The notes under the pieces: model-generated
Database searches by the model: none
Told to the model about the DNA's origin: nothing
What the model saw: only the letters and a program-made list of their open reading frames with translations
Part shown: in pieces, positions 32,672 through 44,065 of the stretch
Position numbering within the stretch: position 1 is the stretch's first letter
How the letters are laid out: each line of letters starts with the position of its first letter
Made by a program: the position numbers and the translations under genes
Assembly: GCA_949825025.1 (NCBI GenBank)
Contig: OX463779.1
Span: forward strand, 44,473,249-44,537,248
Direction: 5' to 3'
Source: Siphlonurus alternatus
Lineage: Eukaryota; Arthropoda; Insecta; Ephemeroptera; Siphlonuridae
Length of the DNA stretch: 64,000 nt

Positions 32672-32882
32672 AGGAGGATTTTCATGAGCGACAAAAGCGA
32701 TGCGACGCGATTTTGACGTAAATGCTGTGAAATCCTATGCGGCGGCGAATTCACCGGTAATCGCGTTAATTACGATGCTCTTTTTCTTTTAATTGCCAAA
32801 TATGGCCGCCAATGGATGTTACAGCAATTGCGCATTATTCGCGTATGGGTCGTATGATAAAAAACACCATGTGAATCCGCCT
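32672..32882. mobile_element. PIF/Harbinger-like MITE, family D, copy 7
   Basis: The ends are AGGAGGATTTTCATGAGCGA and CACCATGTGAATCCGCCT, with TAA on both sides. The interior has GCCGCCAATGGATGTTACAG in the inverted orientation. It separates the family R half copy from a truncated family B element. Confidence 0.87.
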
Positions 32883-32886
32883 TAAG

Positions 32887-33115
32887 AGGTTTAAAAAAAA
32901 ATTGAAAGTCCATTTTATGACGTCACAAAGAGTCTGTCCTTAAGAAAAGGATAGGCGCTAAACGCCCGTGACGTCATAAAACTGACTTTCAATAATTTTT
33001 TAAAAATAGTTCCCGCTCTCAAAAAAATCTGAAAAAAATTCAGAGTAGCATAATTTAGCACCCTCTATCCATTTCTGCAATAAAAAAATGTCATGCAAAT
33101 TTTCCATTATAACAT
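32887..33115. mobile_element. Family B MITE, left end missing
   Basis: The element starts inside the left arm (AATTGAAAGTCCATTTTATG, then ACGTCAC), has a shortened core and a complete right arm (GTGACGTCATAAAACTGACT, CTCTATCCATTTCTGCAATA). The missing left arm adjoins the family D element, so that insertion may have accompanied the truncation. Confidence 0.78.
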
Positions 33116-33480
33116 TTCATGAAGGTTGTCCATTTTTTTTTTTTTTATTAATTTCATATATGGACTTCTGGACACGACGTACTTTACTCCTGATTTATTA
33201 TTAGACGTTATCACATCACGCAGTCTATGGAGGCGTGGTGATATTGATAGACCGGGTGTTCTTTGTTACCTCATCCAAAATTGCAAATCTACGCATGTCT
33301 CTGTGTATTGGAGCTGTAACTTTAAAGCAAGTGAGTCCAGCAAGTAAAGTTTAAGTATACACCTAAAACAACATTTATATTTATAATGATGATTTCTTGA
33401 GATTCATTTCTATTTATATAAATATAAGAAGAACGTTAAAAAGCAGCACTATCATCCTCGTCATACACTTGTCTGAACAT
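33116..33480. other. Unrecognised open stretch
   Basis: A 73-codon frame at 33126-33347 with mixed codon use (the part 33183-33347 looks the least AT-biased) shows no domain that I recognise. There is no clear splice acceptor or polyadenylation context. It may be chance or a relic. Confidence 0.2.
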
Positions 33481-33680
33481 GATTAATTCACAGGGCGCGC
33501 TTCTTTCTCTCCGTGAGGTGGTCTCGACAGCACTGCTGCACAATAGCGGCTCTCATAACCCCCTTGCTTTGCTGCAACACGCCCAGCACTACTGCTGCGC
33601 TCAAGAGCCAATTAGCACGTTTTAAAAATTTAAACGCCCCAAACCCTTCTTCTTTTTCTCTCTCGCCTCGTTTATTCTAG
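33481..33680. other. GC-rich patch
   Basis: A ~200-bp patch with CAGGGCGCGCTTCTTTCTCT and repeated CTGCTG/GCAGCA-type triplets stands out from the AT-rich surroundings. No open frame or promoter motif can be supported. A regulatory role is possible. Confidence 0.25.
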
Positions 33681-33949
33681 GTCAATGTTAAAAACTTCTT
33701 TATGTTTATTATTTTTTTTTTAATTCATAATATATAAATAAAAAAAATCTAAATATCCTCTCAGTTATAATTATGAAAAAAAAAAAAAAGAGAGAAAAAA
33801 AGAAAATGTGTAAATTAGAATATATTGTCGGCATTTCATTTAATCCTATACTACAGTCATGGTTGAAAGTATTAAAAAAATTGAACTGAAATATAATATG
33901 AAACCAGATGCAAAATAAAATGTAGTTGTTTCTATCTTTTTTCAAAATG

Positions 33950-34070
33950 CAAATCTTGTTTGGGCATTGTCTTTTTTTGCACCCTCTTGGGCAGTATTTC
34001 CTATACCTGACTGTGACAATGTCTGTTCTGCTCAATAAAAACTATATTATTATTTTTTTTAAAAAAATAA
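33950..34070 (+). mobile_element. Probable non-LTR retrotransposon 3' end, copy 1
   Basis: TTGGGCAGTATTTCCTATAC and TGTTCTGCTCAATAAAAACT, followed by an ATTATT-rich tail, resemble 34590-34690 (TTGGGCAGTGTTTTTATGCA and TTCTGCTCAATAAACATTTA). Shared sequence followed by a simple tail suggests a LINE 3' end. Confidence 0.5.
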
Positions 34071-34539
34071 CTGACATTTGAGAATGAGGTTTAGTTTTTT
34101 TTTTTTTTTTAAAAAAAAAAGGCTATTATTTTATAATTACACATTACAACTGACTTATTTTGATTTCATATATATTATAATTTTATTAGATCTATTCATA
34201 ACGGTGAATCGATTCACGAGTCAAAAATTAGATGATCCATCTGTACCAGTAATATAATATAATTATGATTCTTATTTACGAACAGGGTTGTTATTTGTTA
34301 TTTTTACTATATTTATATTAATAGAAAGTAAATAAATGATTTTTGCAAATCTCTCACAGCTTAAGTTTTTACTAAGATATCAGCTGCTGATAATTATAAA
34401 TTGGCTTTCAATAAAATTAAGCGAAAAATACAGTGCGGTTGAAAAAATTATGTAAACAATGACGGTTGAGATTTCAAGGAATATACTTTACTGTATTGCA
34501 CTGTACAGCTTAATATGAAGTAAATGATTATATATGGTA

Positions 34540-34692
34540 TGGGTGGCTGAACACTCTATATGTGAATGGGATATCCTTTTTCAGCCACCAATTGGGCAGT
34601 GTTTTTATGCATTTTGTATAAAGATTTATGTATTTTGTTTTTCTGCTCAATAAACATTTATATTATTATTATTGTTATTATTATTATTAAAT
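34540..34692 (+). mobile_element. Probable non-LTR retrotransposon 3' end, copy 2
   Basis: TTTCAGCCACCAATTGGGCA and TTCTGCTCAATAAACATTTA are followed by an (ATT)n tail. It is similar to 33950-34070. No reverse transcriptase or endonuclease coding remains. Confidence 0.55.
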
Positions 34693-34889
34693 AATAAAAA
34701 ATAGTTCACTTTTGAAATAATTTAACCTTTAACTTACATTTGGTAAATCTGACAATTTTATAATACATGATGATTTAATGCAGAGTGACTTCATAATGAA
34801 TGAATACAACATGTATGTGTGTTTTGAAAATTACCAATAAAGAATTTATGAATTCTAATAAGTTCTGTGATTAAAGTATAACTTACACC

Positions 34890-35355
34890 TTGGTATAACC
34901 TGAGAATTTGTCTGTCAAGGTCATGAGGCGTGGCTACACTGGCAAATCTGGCAACACTGTTGCAATAGTAATATGAATAATTTATTAGGAGGGGGTGGTA
35001 ACTACAGTCCCTGAGAGCGTTGCCAAGTTTCTTAGGGCATATGAAAAACGATCATCGCCACGGTTCGAAATATATGAAAACAATTTAGAAAAATAGTCCA
35101 AAAAATTAGCTTTTAATCTATGTAAAATTTTAAAAAAAATCTCGAGCCGTTTTTGTGTAATATTGATTGAAAAATTTAACATTGAAAGGATACAAAATAC
35201 ACATTTGAATAAATTAATTATAATTAAACCAACGGTTAAAAAAATCTGAAAAAAATCAATAGTATTTGGACAATTGTTGTAAATCTACCAAATTAATTTC
35301 AAGAACATCTGTCGATACGACTTTTTTCGTCCGAATATCTCAGGTTAAGCCTTAA
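34890..35355. mobile_element. Possible element with AACCTGAGA inverted ends
   Basis: GTATAACCTGAGAATTTGTC near the left edge is mirrored by GAATATCTCAGGTTAAGCC at the right edge, about 465 bp apart. The pairing is limited to roughly 25 bp, so this is tentative. Confidence 0.35.
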
Positions 35356-36105
35356 TAAAAAAATCAATTTTGACAATTTTAAATATAATATATTGCAAAA
35401 TTAATTCTCTACCTTAGAAACAAGTGCTGTTTTGTCACTGGGAAATACAGAGCTATTAATTATTATGTTATGAAAAATATTTACAATTATTATTAATTCT
35501 TTATAATATATTATACTGACACCGATGCATCGAAATAATAATTATTTTATACACAAAAGAATTATAATTTTAATGCATCAATTTGCATAGTTATACATTA
35601 CGAACACGTTTGCTTGTGTATAAAATTTCATAATGCAGCAAATGCAGCCATTACTTACATTAATATTTATTCACAGGTAGGCGAGTAAATATTGACTTGG
35701 AATTATTATACCTTTTCAATTAATGTAAAGGTTCATTGTTTGTTTATATAAACGATGTACGTGACAATTCAATAATTCTTGGGACAATATCTAATTTGAA
35801 ATTATACAATCCATTATATTTATTATCATTTCAATACATTACTCAGTTATAAATAAATAATATTTAAAGAAAAAAATTGAAAGAAAATAATATCGAAGCT
35901 TTGTATTTTTAATAAAAAGAAGTGAAAAATGTATAATTCATAAAGAACAAGAACCATTTTATAACATTTTAGTTATTCTTTAAAAAAAATGAACTAAAAA
36001 CATACTTGACACGGAAAAAAAAAAAGAATATGATAAAGAATAAATTAAAATTTTATATATGAAAAAACTTCTTAAGAAATTTTGCCATGTTTTTTGGAAC
36101 CCTTT
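35356..36105. other. AT-rich spacer
   Basis: No gene or repeat that I can support. Confidence 0.5.
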
Positions 36106-36245
36106 AACCCCTTAAAATCATGCTGCAAAACGCTGTGACGTCATAGTCATGCAAATATTTAACATACAAGCATAAAAAAAAAGACTTTGCATGGCATGAC
36201 TATGACGTCACAGAGTCTTCCCTCTCAATTTTGATGGTGTTTTAA
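36106..36245. mobile_element. Palindromic repeat family R
   Basis: GCTGTGACGTCATAGTCATG CAAA is mirrored by TTTGCATGGCATGACTATGACGTCACAG across a short AT-rich loop, and CCTTAAAATCA is mirrored by a TTTTGATGGTG-type right edge. A TTAA-targeting MITE (36246-36631) begins at the right edge. Half of this repeat is present at 32607-32668. Confidence 0.75.
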
Positions 36246-36631
36246 GGGTAAGATAACACGAAACATCGATTGTTAGTAGTCCCATATGATTAACATGTAA
36301 ACCTTAGCAACCTCATAATAATTCTGATTTTTTTTTGAGAGACAGTCCTTATAGCACCAAAAAAAATTTGGAAAAAATTTCAAAACAATCGGACGATTCA
36401 ATTTTTTTAAATTAATTTTTAAAATTTTCAGCATAGGGCTTTCCCATGGAGACCTAAATTAAGAAATTAATTTAAAAAAATTGGATCGTCCAATTGATTT
36501 GAAATTTTTTCTATATTTTTTTGGTGCTAACAAGTGTCTAAAAAAAATTCTGAATATGAATATGAGGTTGCTAAGGTTTACATGTTAATCAAATGGGAAT
36601 ACAACAATCGATGTTTCGTGTTATCTTACCC
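36246..36631. mobile_element. Palindromic MITE with TTAA duplication, family F, copy 2
   Basis: It starts GGGTAAGATAACACGAAACA and ends TGTTTCGTGTTATCTTACCC, with TTAA on both sides. The inner arms GATTAACATGTAAACCTTAG and complement match the element at 5521-5904. It is likely Kolobok-related (TTAA plus purine-rich start). Confidence 0.87.
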
Positions 36632-36705
36632 TTAAGATTGAAGAAAATGGAGACAAAAATTACTCATGGTGCTTATATCTAATAAAAATTACAACCAAAT
36701 CTTAT

Positions 36706-36853
36706 TGGGGTGTGATTCACGAAGCAGTTAGCCAGGTTTAGGATTAGTAATCACGTTTAGCTTAACCACATTTAACTATATCTGTTTTACGAGTTAAACC
36801 ACCTAGTTAAACGTGGTTAGAAACCTGGCTCACTGCTTCGTAAATCGCGCCCA
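36706..36853. mobile_element. Palindromic MITE, family K, copy 2
   Basis: GGGGTGTGATTCACGAAGCA and TGCTTCGTAAATCGCGCCCA pair at the ends. AGCCAGGTTTAGGATTAG pairs loosely with AACGTGGTTAGAAACCTGGCT. It is more diverged between arms than copy 1 at 19405-19546. Confidence 0.85.
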
Positions 36854-38556
36854 ATTAAATATAATATTATTATTATTAATACGAACAAACAAAAGAAAAT
36901 ATATTAAGTTCTGAAACATAAAATATTCTATATTTATATGAGTATACAAAAAATTATAAATGTTAACACTTGAGCTTCTTTTAAAAAAAAAAGACGAGTT
37001 TCCACTGGATTATTTTTATATTTCTCGTATATCCTAAGCTTTTGTGTCGTGTTCAACGAAGCGATAATGTTGAGAAGCGAGTTGATCGTTGCTTGATGAT
37101 ATCTTAATGAGTTCTTAATTTGTTGGCGGCCACGAATTAATAAGCAGTGTTGGTGAACAAGTGCTTACCACACTCCTCCAGCCACCGCGCGTGGTATAAT
37201 GATTGATTGATAGCCAAGGAGGGGGGGGGGATTGTTGAGAGGCGCCAACGTTGCAACAACAAGCCAAGTCATTCTCGACAACAAAAAATCATCTAGTTAC
37301 CTCCATTCAAACTCAAACAATGCTAACTTTTTTACATTAAGTAAAAATAATAATTGAAAACGTATACTCAGTATATAATTATAGTAAAATTTAATAAATA
37401 ATAATTGTCATCATTCTTAATTTTACAAATATTTGTCACCTAATAATGTAAGTCAAATTTATATATTTATAAAAAGTAATTTCAAATCGTAAAAAGGCTT
37501 ATAAAATTTTGTTATAATAGCTTCACAGATTTGGTCAAGGTAGAGTAAAAAATAACAAATTTCTAAGAATCTTAAATTGATCAGTACATAACTTCAGTTG
37601 TATCTCTTTGGTATTAACACCACGTAATTCTTAATGCTTCTAGTTTATTCATGGATTATTTGCTATAAATATTTAACTGGTACTTAAAATTATTATAATT
37701 TAGCATTATAATCAATGCAGCTCAGATTAGAGAGGTTGATAGGCTTGTGGTATGTTTTATAGAACACAGAAAGGCTAGGAAGTTACTTGTTTTTTTTACG
37801 TCCCTAAATTCCTCTTTTTTTTAAAAATATTGTCAAAGCCTAGATATAAAATATATAAGAGTATAAACACTAAATGTTTTTACTATATTATTATATTAAG
37901 TCATTAAATTAAATTAAACAGACAAAATGCATTCATAATTATCATGAAATTAAATATGTAAATAATTACCATTATTTGCAATATTATGTTGGATCTAATA
38001 ATAAATATTGAAATTTTAATTTAATATTCGAGTTATATTATTTTCAAATTGTTCAACATATTTTATTAAAATGTTTTTTTCAATTTCAATTTTTTCAATT
38101 TTTAAATAATTGAATTAAAATTAAAATTCAATTAATTAGAATTAAAAGCTTTATTATGAAAGTCCTTTTTATCATGAGCGTACCATTTTACGTTTCGTGG
38201 AAAAGACCAAAGGAAAATAGACCAAAAAATGTTGATGATAAATCATTTGCTGCTATTAAATTATCAACAACAGTGTCTTTTAAAGTTGAAATGTAATTAT
38301 TTACTTTCAATATTCTATTAAAAGTAGACGTAATAGCAACCCAACAGTGTAATATATAATTAAAGATATAGAAATCACGTATGTAAGTTAAAGTAGCAAC
38401 ACCACAGAAATTCATTTTAATGTTAATTTTAATAACATCCAATATTATCAAATTCAATTATTTCATAAATTGTTATGTTCTTACTTAGACTTCCTGAAAA
38501 GGTAATATTGTTTTAATATTATTACTGGTATTTACGTGAGATCTAGTAAGGCTCAC
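36854..38556. other. AT-rich spacer with a mixed-composition patch
   Basis: At about 36990-37310 the composition is less AT-rich and includes a G10 homopolymer (37221-37230). No exon can be supported. The remainder is very AT-rich. Confidence 0.4.
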
Positions 38557-38891
38557 TATAGAGGATATAAAGGACCAAGAGATGGCGCTGACGTCTGAAA
38601 ATTTTGCTCTTTGCATCGAGGATATGGCAATACCTATAGCATGGGTAGAATCACAAAAATTATCAAATTTTTAGGAAAGAAATCACTTACGAAGTTAAAA
38701 TATATTTTTATATTTGTCCGAAAGTATTTGACAATTAATTATGGTGTTGTCATTTCTGTAAAATTATGCAGCGGCTGCTGACGGAGCATTTACATGATTT
38801 TACAATGTTAATCATATAGAGTAATCCTCGCTAGATGCACGTAGTTCCAGCAGTTACCACTAGGTTCGCACTAACTTTATGACGCCAATAC
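38557..38891 (-). repeat. Dispersed repeat family O, copy 2
   Basis: In reverse complement this matches 3569-3832 end to end but holds about 70 extra bp in the middle. On the plus strand CCAAGAGATGGCGC (38575-38588) matches the 3' part of the conserved CTCF-binding core. The repeat has no recognisable reading frame. Confidence 0.8.
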
Positions 38892-39563
<672 letters not shown>

Positions 39564-40042
39564 CTTCATCTCATGAAGTTGTAATGCTGAACGTGAAATC
39601 CTCTTCATTTTTGGTTGCCATGCTTTCATCACGGGGGGTGCGGGGGTTGAGAATTAAGGGGGGGGGGGAAGCAACCCTCACAGAAACACTCCAGCTCTCA
39701 TCACTGCAAATCGTGAAAACAGAGCAAAGAATAAAAAAAAAAAAAGAAAAAAAAGTTTTTGGTTGATCTCTAAACCTACACAGAACTTGATTTCCATTTT
39801 TTTAATATTCCATGTCGCACTGCTGGTTATGAGTTGGAATAAAATAAAGAGATGATGACAGTTGACATAGTGAGAGAAATGGTAGAGTGTGAGAATATTG
39901 AAAATGAACTTGAAAAACCTTTTAAAAAAAATTGTCATGAAAATTTAAAATTTCATTTTAATTCATTGTTAAATAACTGTGGAAATTTATATAAATAGCT
40001 ATAATATAACCATACAAATAATCAATTTCATCTTTTATTTGC
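39564..40042. other. Spacer with G-rich tracts
   Basis: G homopolymers occur near 39632 and 39659-39668, and an A-rich tract near 39731-39755. No gene can be supported. Confidence 0.45.
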
Positions 40043-40276
40043 TATTAAGCTCTCTTTTCGTCTAATTTCTTCTTATTTTGCACCATTTTAAAGGAAAAAA
40101 GAGAGAAAAATACGAGATTACGTCTTTTTCCTTCGTCTTGAGCATAAAATGTTAAAAATATTGTTTTAATTTCATCCTCACTTTGAGCGAAGAGGAAATA
40201 AGATGTGTTTTAGATATAAAAATATTAGGTTTAGACGTGTAAAAGATGAGTTGAAGACGAAATTTTTTAATTAGGT
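40043..40276 (-). repeat. Dispersed repeat family P, copy 2
   Basis: Reverse complement of 22831-23063: GAGATTACGTCTTTTTCCTT and ATTAGGTTTAGACGTGTAAA are shared landmarks. Same length class and no coding capacity. Confidence 0.8.
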
Positions 40277-40319
40277 ATATAGTATGAAATTTAAATCGTT
40301 ACCCCCACTCCTTTCTCTC

Positions 40320-40520
40320 TCGCTGATATATCGCCATGTGACAGCACACAGTACACAGTAGTATATCGTTTGGAAGCGAGATCACAGTTCCCCCGTGCTC
40401 CTTGCACTCACACGACTCGCACGCGCCCGCCGCCAAGTTGGGGGGTTGTGGGGGGAGGGGGGGGGTGATTGGCCACCTGCTGCTTCGAGGCAGCTGCATG
40501 TACGACTTGGAGAGAATAAT
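40320..40520. other. GC-rich patch
   Basis: CACGCGCCCGCCGCCAAGTT is followed by G-rich runs and a CCACCTGCTGCTTCGAGGCAG segment. It is strongly GC- and CpG-rich in an AT-rich neighbourhood. Short frames are open on both strands without recognisable domains. It may be regulatory. Confidence 0.25.
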
Positions 40521-41627
40521 AAAATTAATAAAGTTACATTTTTCTTATGCAAGCTGCACCAAGTCAAAATGAAAGACAAGAAACAATATAAAAGAATCAA
40601 GAGCTCTTCACTATAAAATATTATAGACTATTATTAATACATGATATTTCTTTTAAAATGCATTGAAGTATATGATGTTAAGTCATTTGTTTTTTTGTTT
40701 TTATAAATAATTTTAATTATTTGTTATCAGAAAGGTTTGTAATTCTTTTAGCACACATTGAAGTATCCAATGTTGAAAATATTTTCGAATAATATTTAAT
40801 TTGTTATTATGTCTTATGTTCAATATTTATTTGGGTTAAAATATTATAAGAGAAGTAAACTTACCATTAGCTTGCACCAGTTATAGCTTTTAAAAAAGTG
40901 TATTATATATATATATATATATCAGGGGCGGCTCGTGCCCCTTTTCCGTGGGGGTGCTGCCTGATATGGGACCCGCAGAACATCATGGGGGGGTTTGGGG
41001 GGCGGAGCCCCCCAATGGCCCGCCGCAGGCGCGATTTTTTTTAAGGACACGCCCCTTTTTTAGGGTAAAATTATGACAAAATCATATAATAATAATGCTC
41101 TCAACAACGAAGCAGAAATTATCTAAAATAAAAAAATGCATGCATTTTATTTATAATTTGTTATGACATGCACTTATGCGAGCCCTTTTGAAATCGTGAT
41201 TGAATGTTTCAAACTTAATATAATATCCAATTTTTAATTATTTTTTTTAATTCATAAGTCCTTTCACGAGGTAAGAAACATATATTTATATAAAAATAAA
41301 TATTGTTTTAAGCCCTTTTTTTTAAATAATATAGTGTCAATCAAACTGCATTCAAACTGCATTCAAACTGCATTGTTAATATGAAACCTGAATGTCTGGT
41401 ATAATTTTTACGCAATGTATATAATGAACATCAAATAAATTGATCATGGTATATACAATATGTACAAAATTAGGCAACAACCAGAATCTAATATAAATTT
41501 TTAAAGACAAAATTTAATAAAAAAATAAAAAATGAAATTTATATAAGAAAAAATTGCATTATTAAACATTATTTCAATATTATTAGTATTTATTTAATTG
41601 AGAAAAAAATAATCGTAATCCTGTTAA

Positions 41628-41734
41628 GGTAGAGATAACACGGATCAGCTGACCTAATGCTAAAAAAATCTCAGTCATGAAAATTACGAAAAAAAAGATA
41701 ATAAAATGTTCTCCTCTACATCGCCTATCAGGTA
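41628..41734. mobile_element. Half of a family G MITE inside the hAT-like element
   Basis: TTAA then GGTAGAGATAACACGGATCA and TGTTCTCCTCTACATCGCCT match the left arm of 52083-52447. The right arm is absent; the sequence passes directly into the TTCGGTGTAAG array. Confidence 0.75.
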
Positions 41735-41739
41735 TCCGG

Positions 41740-42075
41740 CATTTTCGGTGTAAGACATTTCGGTGTAAGGAATGTTCGGTGTAAGCGTTCGGTGTACGGA
41801 ACTTTCGGTGTAAAGAGATCTTGGTGAAAGGAAGATTCGGTGCAAGGAATTTTCAGCGTAAAGAAAATTTGGTGCAACGTTAATAAAACTGTTAAATATA
41901 AAATAATGTAATTGTTTTTCAATTTATTAATACTTTTTCTATTTGAGGTCAGAATTAGAAGAACTAGAAGAACTTATGCTATATATATCAATAGTCAGTA
42001 CATGTTGTCAATATACACCGAACGCTTACACCGAACATTCCTTACACCGAAATGTCTTACACCGAAAATTTCTAG
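41740..42075. repeat. Inverted arrays of a TTCGGTGTAAG-type motif
   Basis: At 41748-41880 about nine degenerate copies of TTTCGGTGTAAG follow each other at 10-20 bp spacing. At 42015-42070 four copies occur in the opposite orientation (TTACACCGAA), with a near-perfect mirrored segment (ATTCCTTACACCGAAATGTC). The two arrays are separated by ~135 bp, so the whole can fold back. Confidence 0.85.
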
Positions 42076-42440
42076 AATCCCTCTCGAGCGGTATAGCAGA
42101 TCAAATATCCCAATATTTTTATCATTGTTTTATTTTTTTTTTAGCCATGCAATATTTCTTTGATTACTATCGCATATTTACTGCTAAATAATGTACTGCC
42201 GGTACACGCAAACCCGGGAAAATAAGCTATATATTTTTCTCATCCTGGAGCAGTATAGTTAACGACGTTTTCTTATATTTTGTATACTCGTACAATTTTA
42301 CAACTTGTTTTTGTTTTATTTTTATGTTTGAATTTTCACATTAATGGTATAAAATGCTGTAGTGAATAATTAATAAATAAATAGCTCCCATGTATATGAT
42401 CGACTTGTTCCTGGTAAACTTATAATTTATAATAAAATAC

Positions 42441-42560
42441 ATGGGCGCGATTCACGAACGAATTAAGTTATCCAGATTTCTCACTTAATTAATTCGATCG
42501 ACGTTTAATGCCATCGAGTTAGACTGCAGGCGCTAACTGCGTGGTTAGTAAGAAACCTGT
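42441..42560. mobile_element. Diverged half of a family K MITE
   Basis: ATGGGCGCGATTCACGAACG matches the family K terminus. GGTTAGTAAGAAACCTG is reminiscent of its inner arm, but the matching right terminus is absent. Confidence 0.55.
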
Positions 42561-42848
42561 TGTTGTCGTTGTTCGAACGTGAGATCTCACGATTGTTTAC
42601 ATGCATGCACCACTTAATTTTCAAAAGACAAAAGTGTTGGTTCTTTTGGGACAGTCATATTTTTATTAAAGTAAAATAAAAGTGCTGGTCTTCATTCCTC
42701 AGATGCTTCAATATATTTAGTCAATCTTTGTTAGTATATTCACTGATGAATGTAATTAAAATTTTGTTAATCTGCTCAATGAAACCATGTATTACAGGAA
42801 AGGTCTTCGAAGTGTTGTTCAAAATTATTCCCGCATGTCAAATACCAC

Positions 42849-42881
42849 AAGCTCATTGGTTCTGTTGAACCAATGAGCTTG
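42849..42881. other. Perfect 14-bp stem hairpin
   Basis: CAAGCTCATTGGTT, a 5-6 base loop, then AACCAATGAGCTTG. It lies within the hAT-like element. It could be the remnant of a palindromic insertion or a structured element. It is too short for a conventional miRNA precursor. Confidence 0.75.
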
Positions 42882-43203
42882 CGGGTACTGCCGATCGCAC
42901 AGTCCCCGATCGCTCCAAAATCACACGGCTTGAGTGGGAGTTGAAGAGGAGGAGAATGAGGGTGGGAACACTGCTTTGGGCTACTGCTAGTAGTGGCAGT
43001 ACCTTCCGCTGGGCAGCGCTGAGGGAATAAATTTACGCGGCAGCGGCAAAAATTTCATGATTTTAAATGTTAGAACTGATAAAAGTTTGCTGGAAAGTTC
43101 AGAAAAATTATAGGATATATTATTTGATATTTCTAATTGTGTTTGTTCCCAAAATTTCTGGGGGGGCTGCAGTACCGCAGTACTATAGTACGAGCCGCCC
43201 CTG

Positions 43204-43960
43204 ATATATATATATATATATATATATACTAAATTAATAAAAAATGTATAAAAATCATAATGCTCAATACTTCAGGTATATCTTGCACTTAATTATTTTA
43301 TAATTATTTTATTTTTTAATTTTTTAAAAAATTTATAGTATAAATATACAATAAATCGGAGTATAGCTATATATTTCTTATTTATCAGCAATATCTAAAT
43401 ATATTAAATATAATAATTGAAAGAGATGTTGCTTGCTTGTATATACTTATATAATAATATATTAGCTAATATATATATTTAGTACAATCTTCTAGTTTTA
43501 CCTTTGATATATCGTAATACTATTTCATAACTTGTATATTATATATATTATAATGCAATATCTGAACAAACTTTATGAATAAAAATCTAGGACAGGAAAT
43601 CTTTAAGAAGATATGATTTATAAAAAAAAATAATAAATAAAAACTGTTCAATATTACAACGTAATATTAATAAAAATTTATTTTTCAACATGCTGATTTC
43701 TTGTGACATATTTTTATTTATTATTATAATATTTATAATAATTTATCGATGAGGGTTATAGTATTTCCTGTACTGATTAATATCAGACTGATGATATTGT
43801 AGAAATATTATACAGTATTACGCGATGCTGACCTAGGTTGGAGAGGGGATTAAATCCACCTGTCCATGCCACGTGCACCTGTCACAAGTCCAGCTTATCT
43901 GATGCAACTGATGCAAACCTGACTGACCTATATCGCAATGTAAATTTCCAGCACATAATA
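43204..43960. other. (AT)n remainder and AT-rich spacer
   Basis: The first ~24 bases continue the (AT)n tract split by the hAT-like element. The rest is AT-rich without a supported gene. Confidence 0.5.
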
Positions 43961-44065
43961 AGGGGCATTCACAAGAAAAGGCTTAAGGCCCCATTTAGGG
44001 CTCACTAAATTCTGATATTAAAAATTGAGCCCTAAATCGGGCCTTAAACCTTTGTGAATGCCCCT
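43961..44065. mobile_element. 105-bp palindromic MITE
   Basis: The ends AGGGGCATTCACAAGAAAAG and CCTTTGTGAATGCCCCT pair, as do AGGCCCCATTTAGGGCTCA and TGAGCCCTAAATCGGGCCT. TA lies on both sides. A single copy in this window. Confidence 0.85.

Larger units (their letters stand above)
40923..43203. mobile_element. hAT-like non-autonomous transposon, 2.28 kb, mosaic interior
   Basis: The ends are CAGGGGCGGCTCGT and the perfect complement ACGAGCCGCCCCTG, inserted in an (AT)n tract with ATATATAT on each side. CAGGG-type ends and 8-bp duplications are typical of hAT elements. The interior has no transposase. It holds half of a family G MITE (41628-41734), inverted arrays of a TTCGGTGTAAG motif (41740-42075), half of a family K MITE (42441-42560), a perfect hairpin (42849-42881) and a GC-rich right part. 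The left terminal segment includes GGGGGGCGGAGCCCCCC and is also GC-rich. Confidence 0.82.

Noticed and set aside
40480..40500. Promoter call for the 40.3-40.5 kb GC-rich patch
   Set aside because: No TATA, initiator or adjacent exon could be supported, so it is listed only as a GC-rich patch.
41740..42075. CRISPR-like array of short repeats
   Set aside because: The motif copies are degenerate, irregularly spaced and occur in both orientations in a eukaryotic transposon, with no cas genes.
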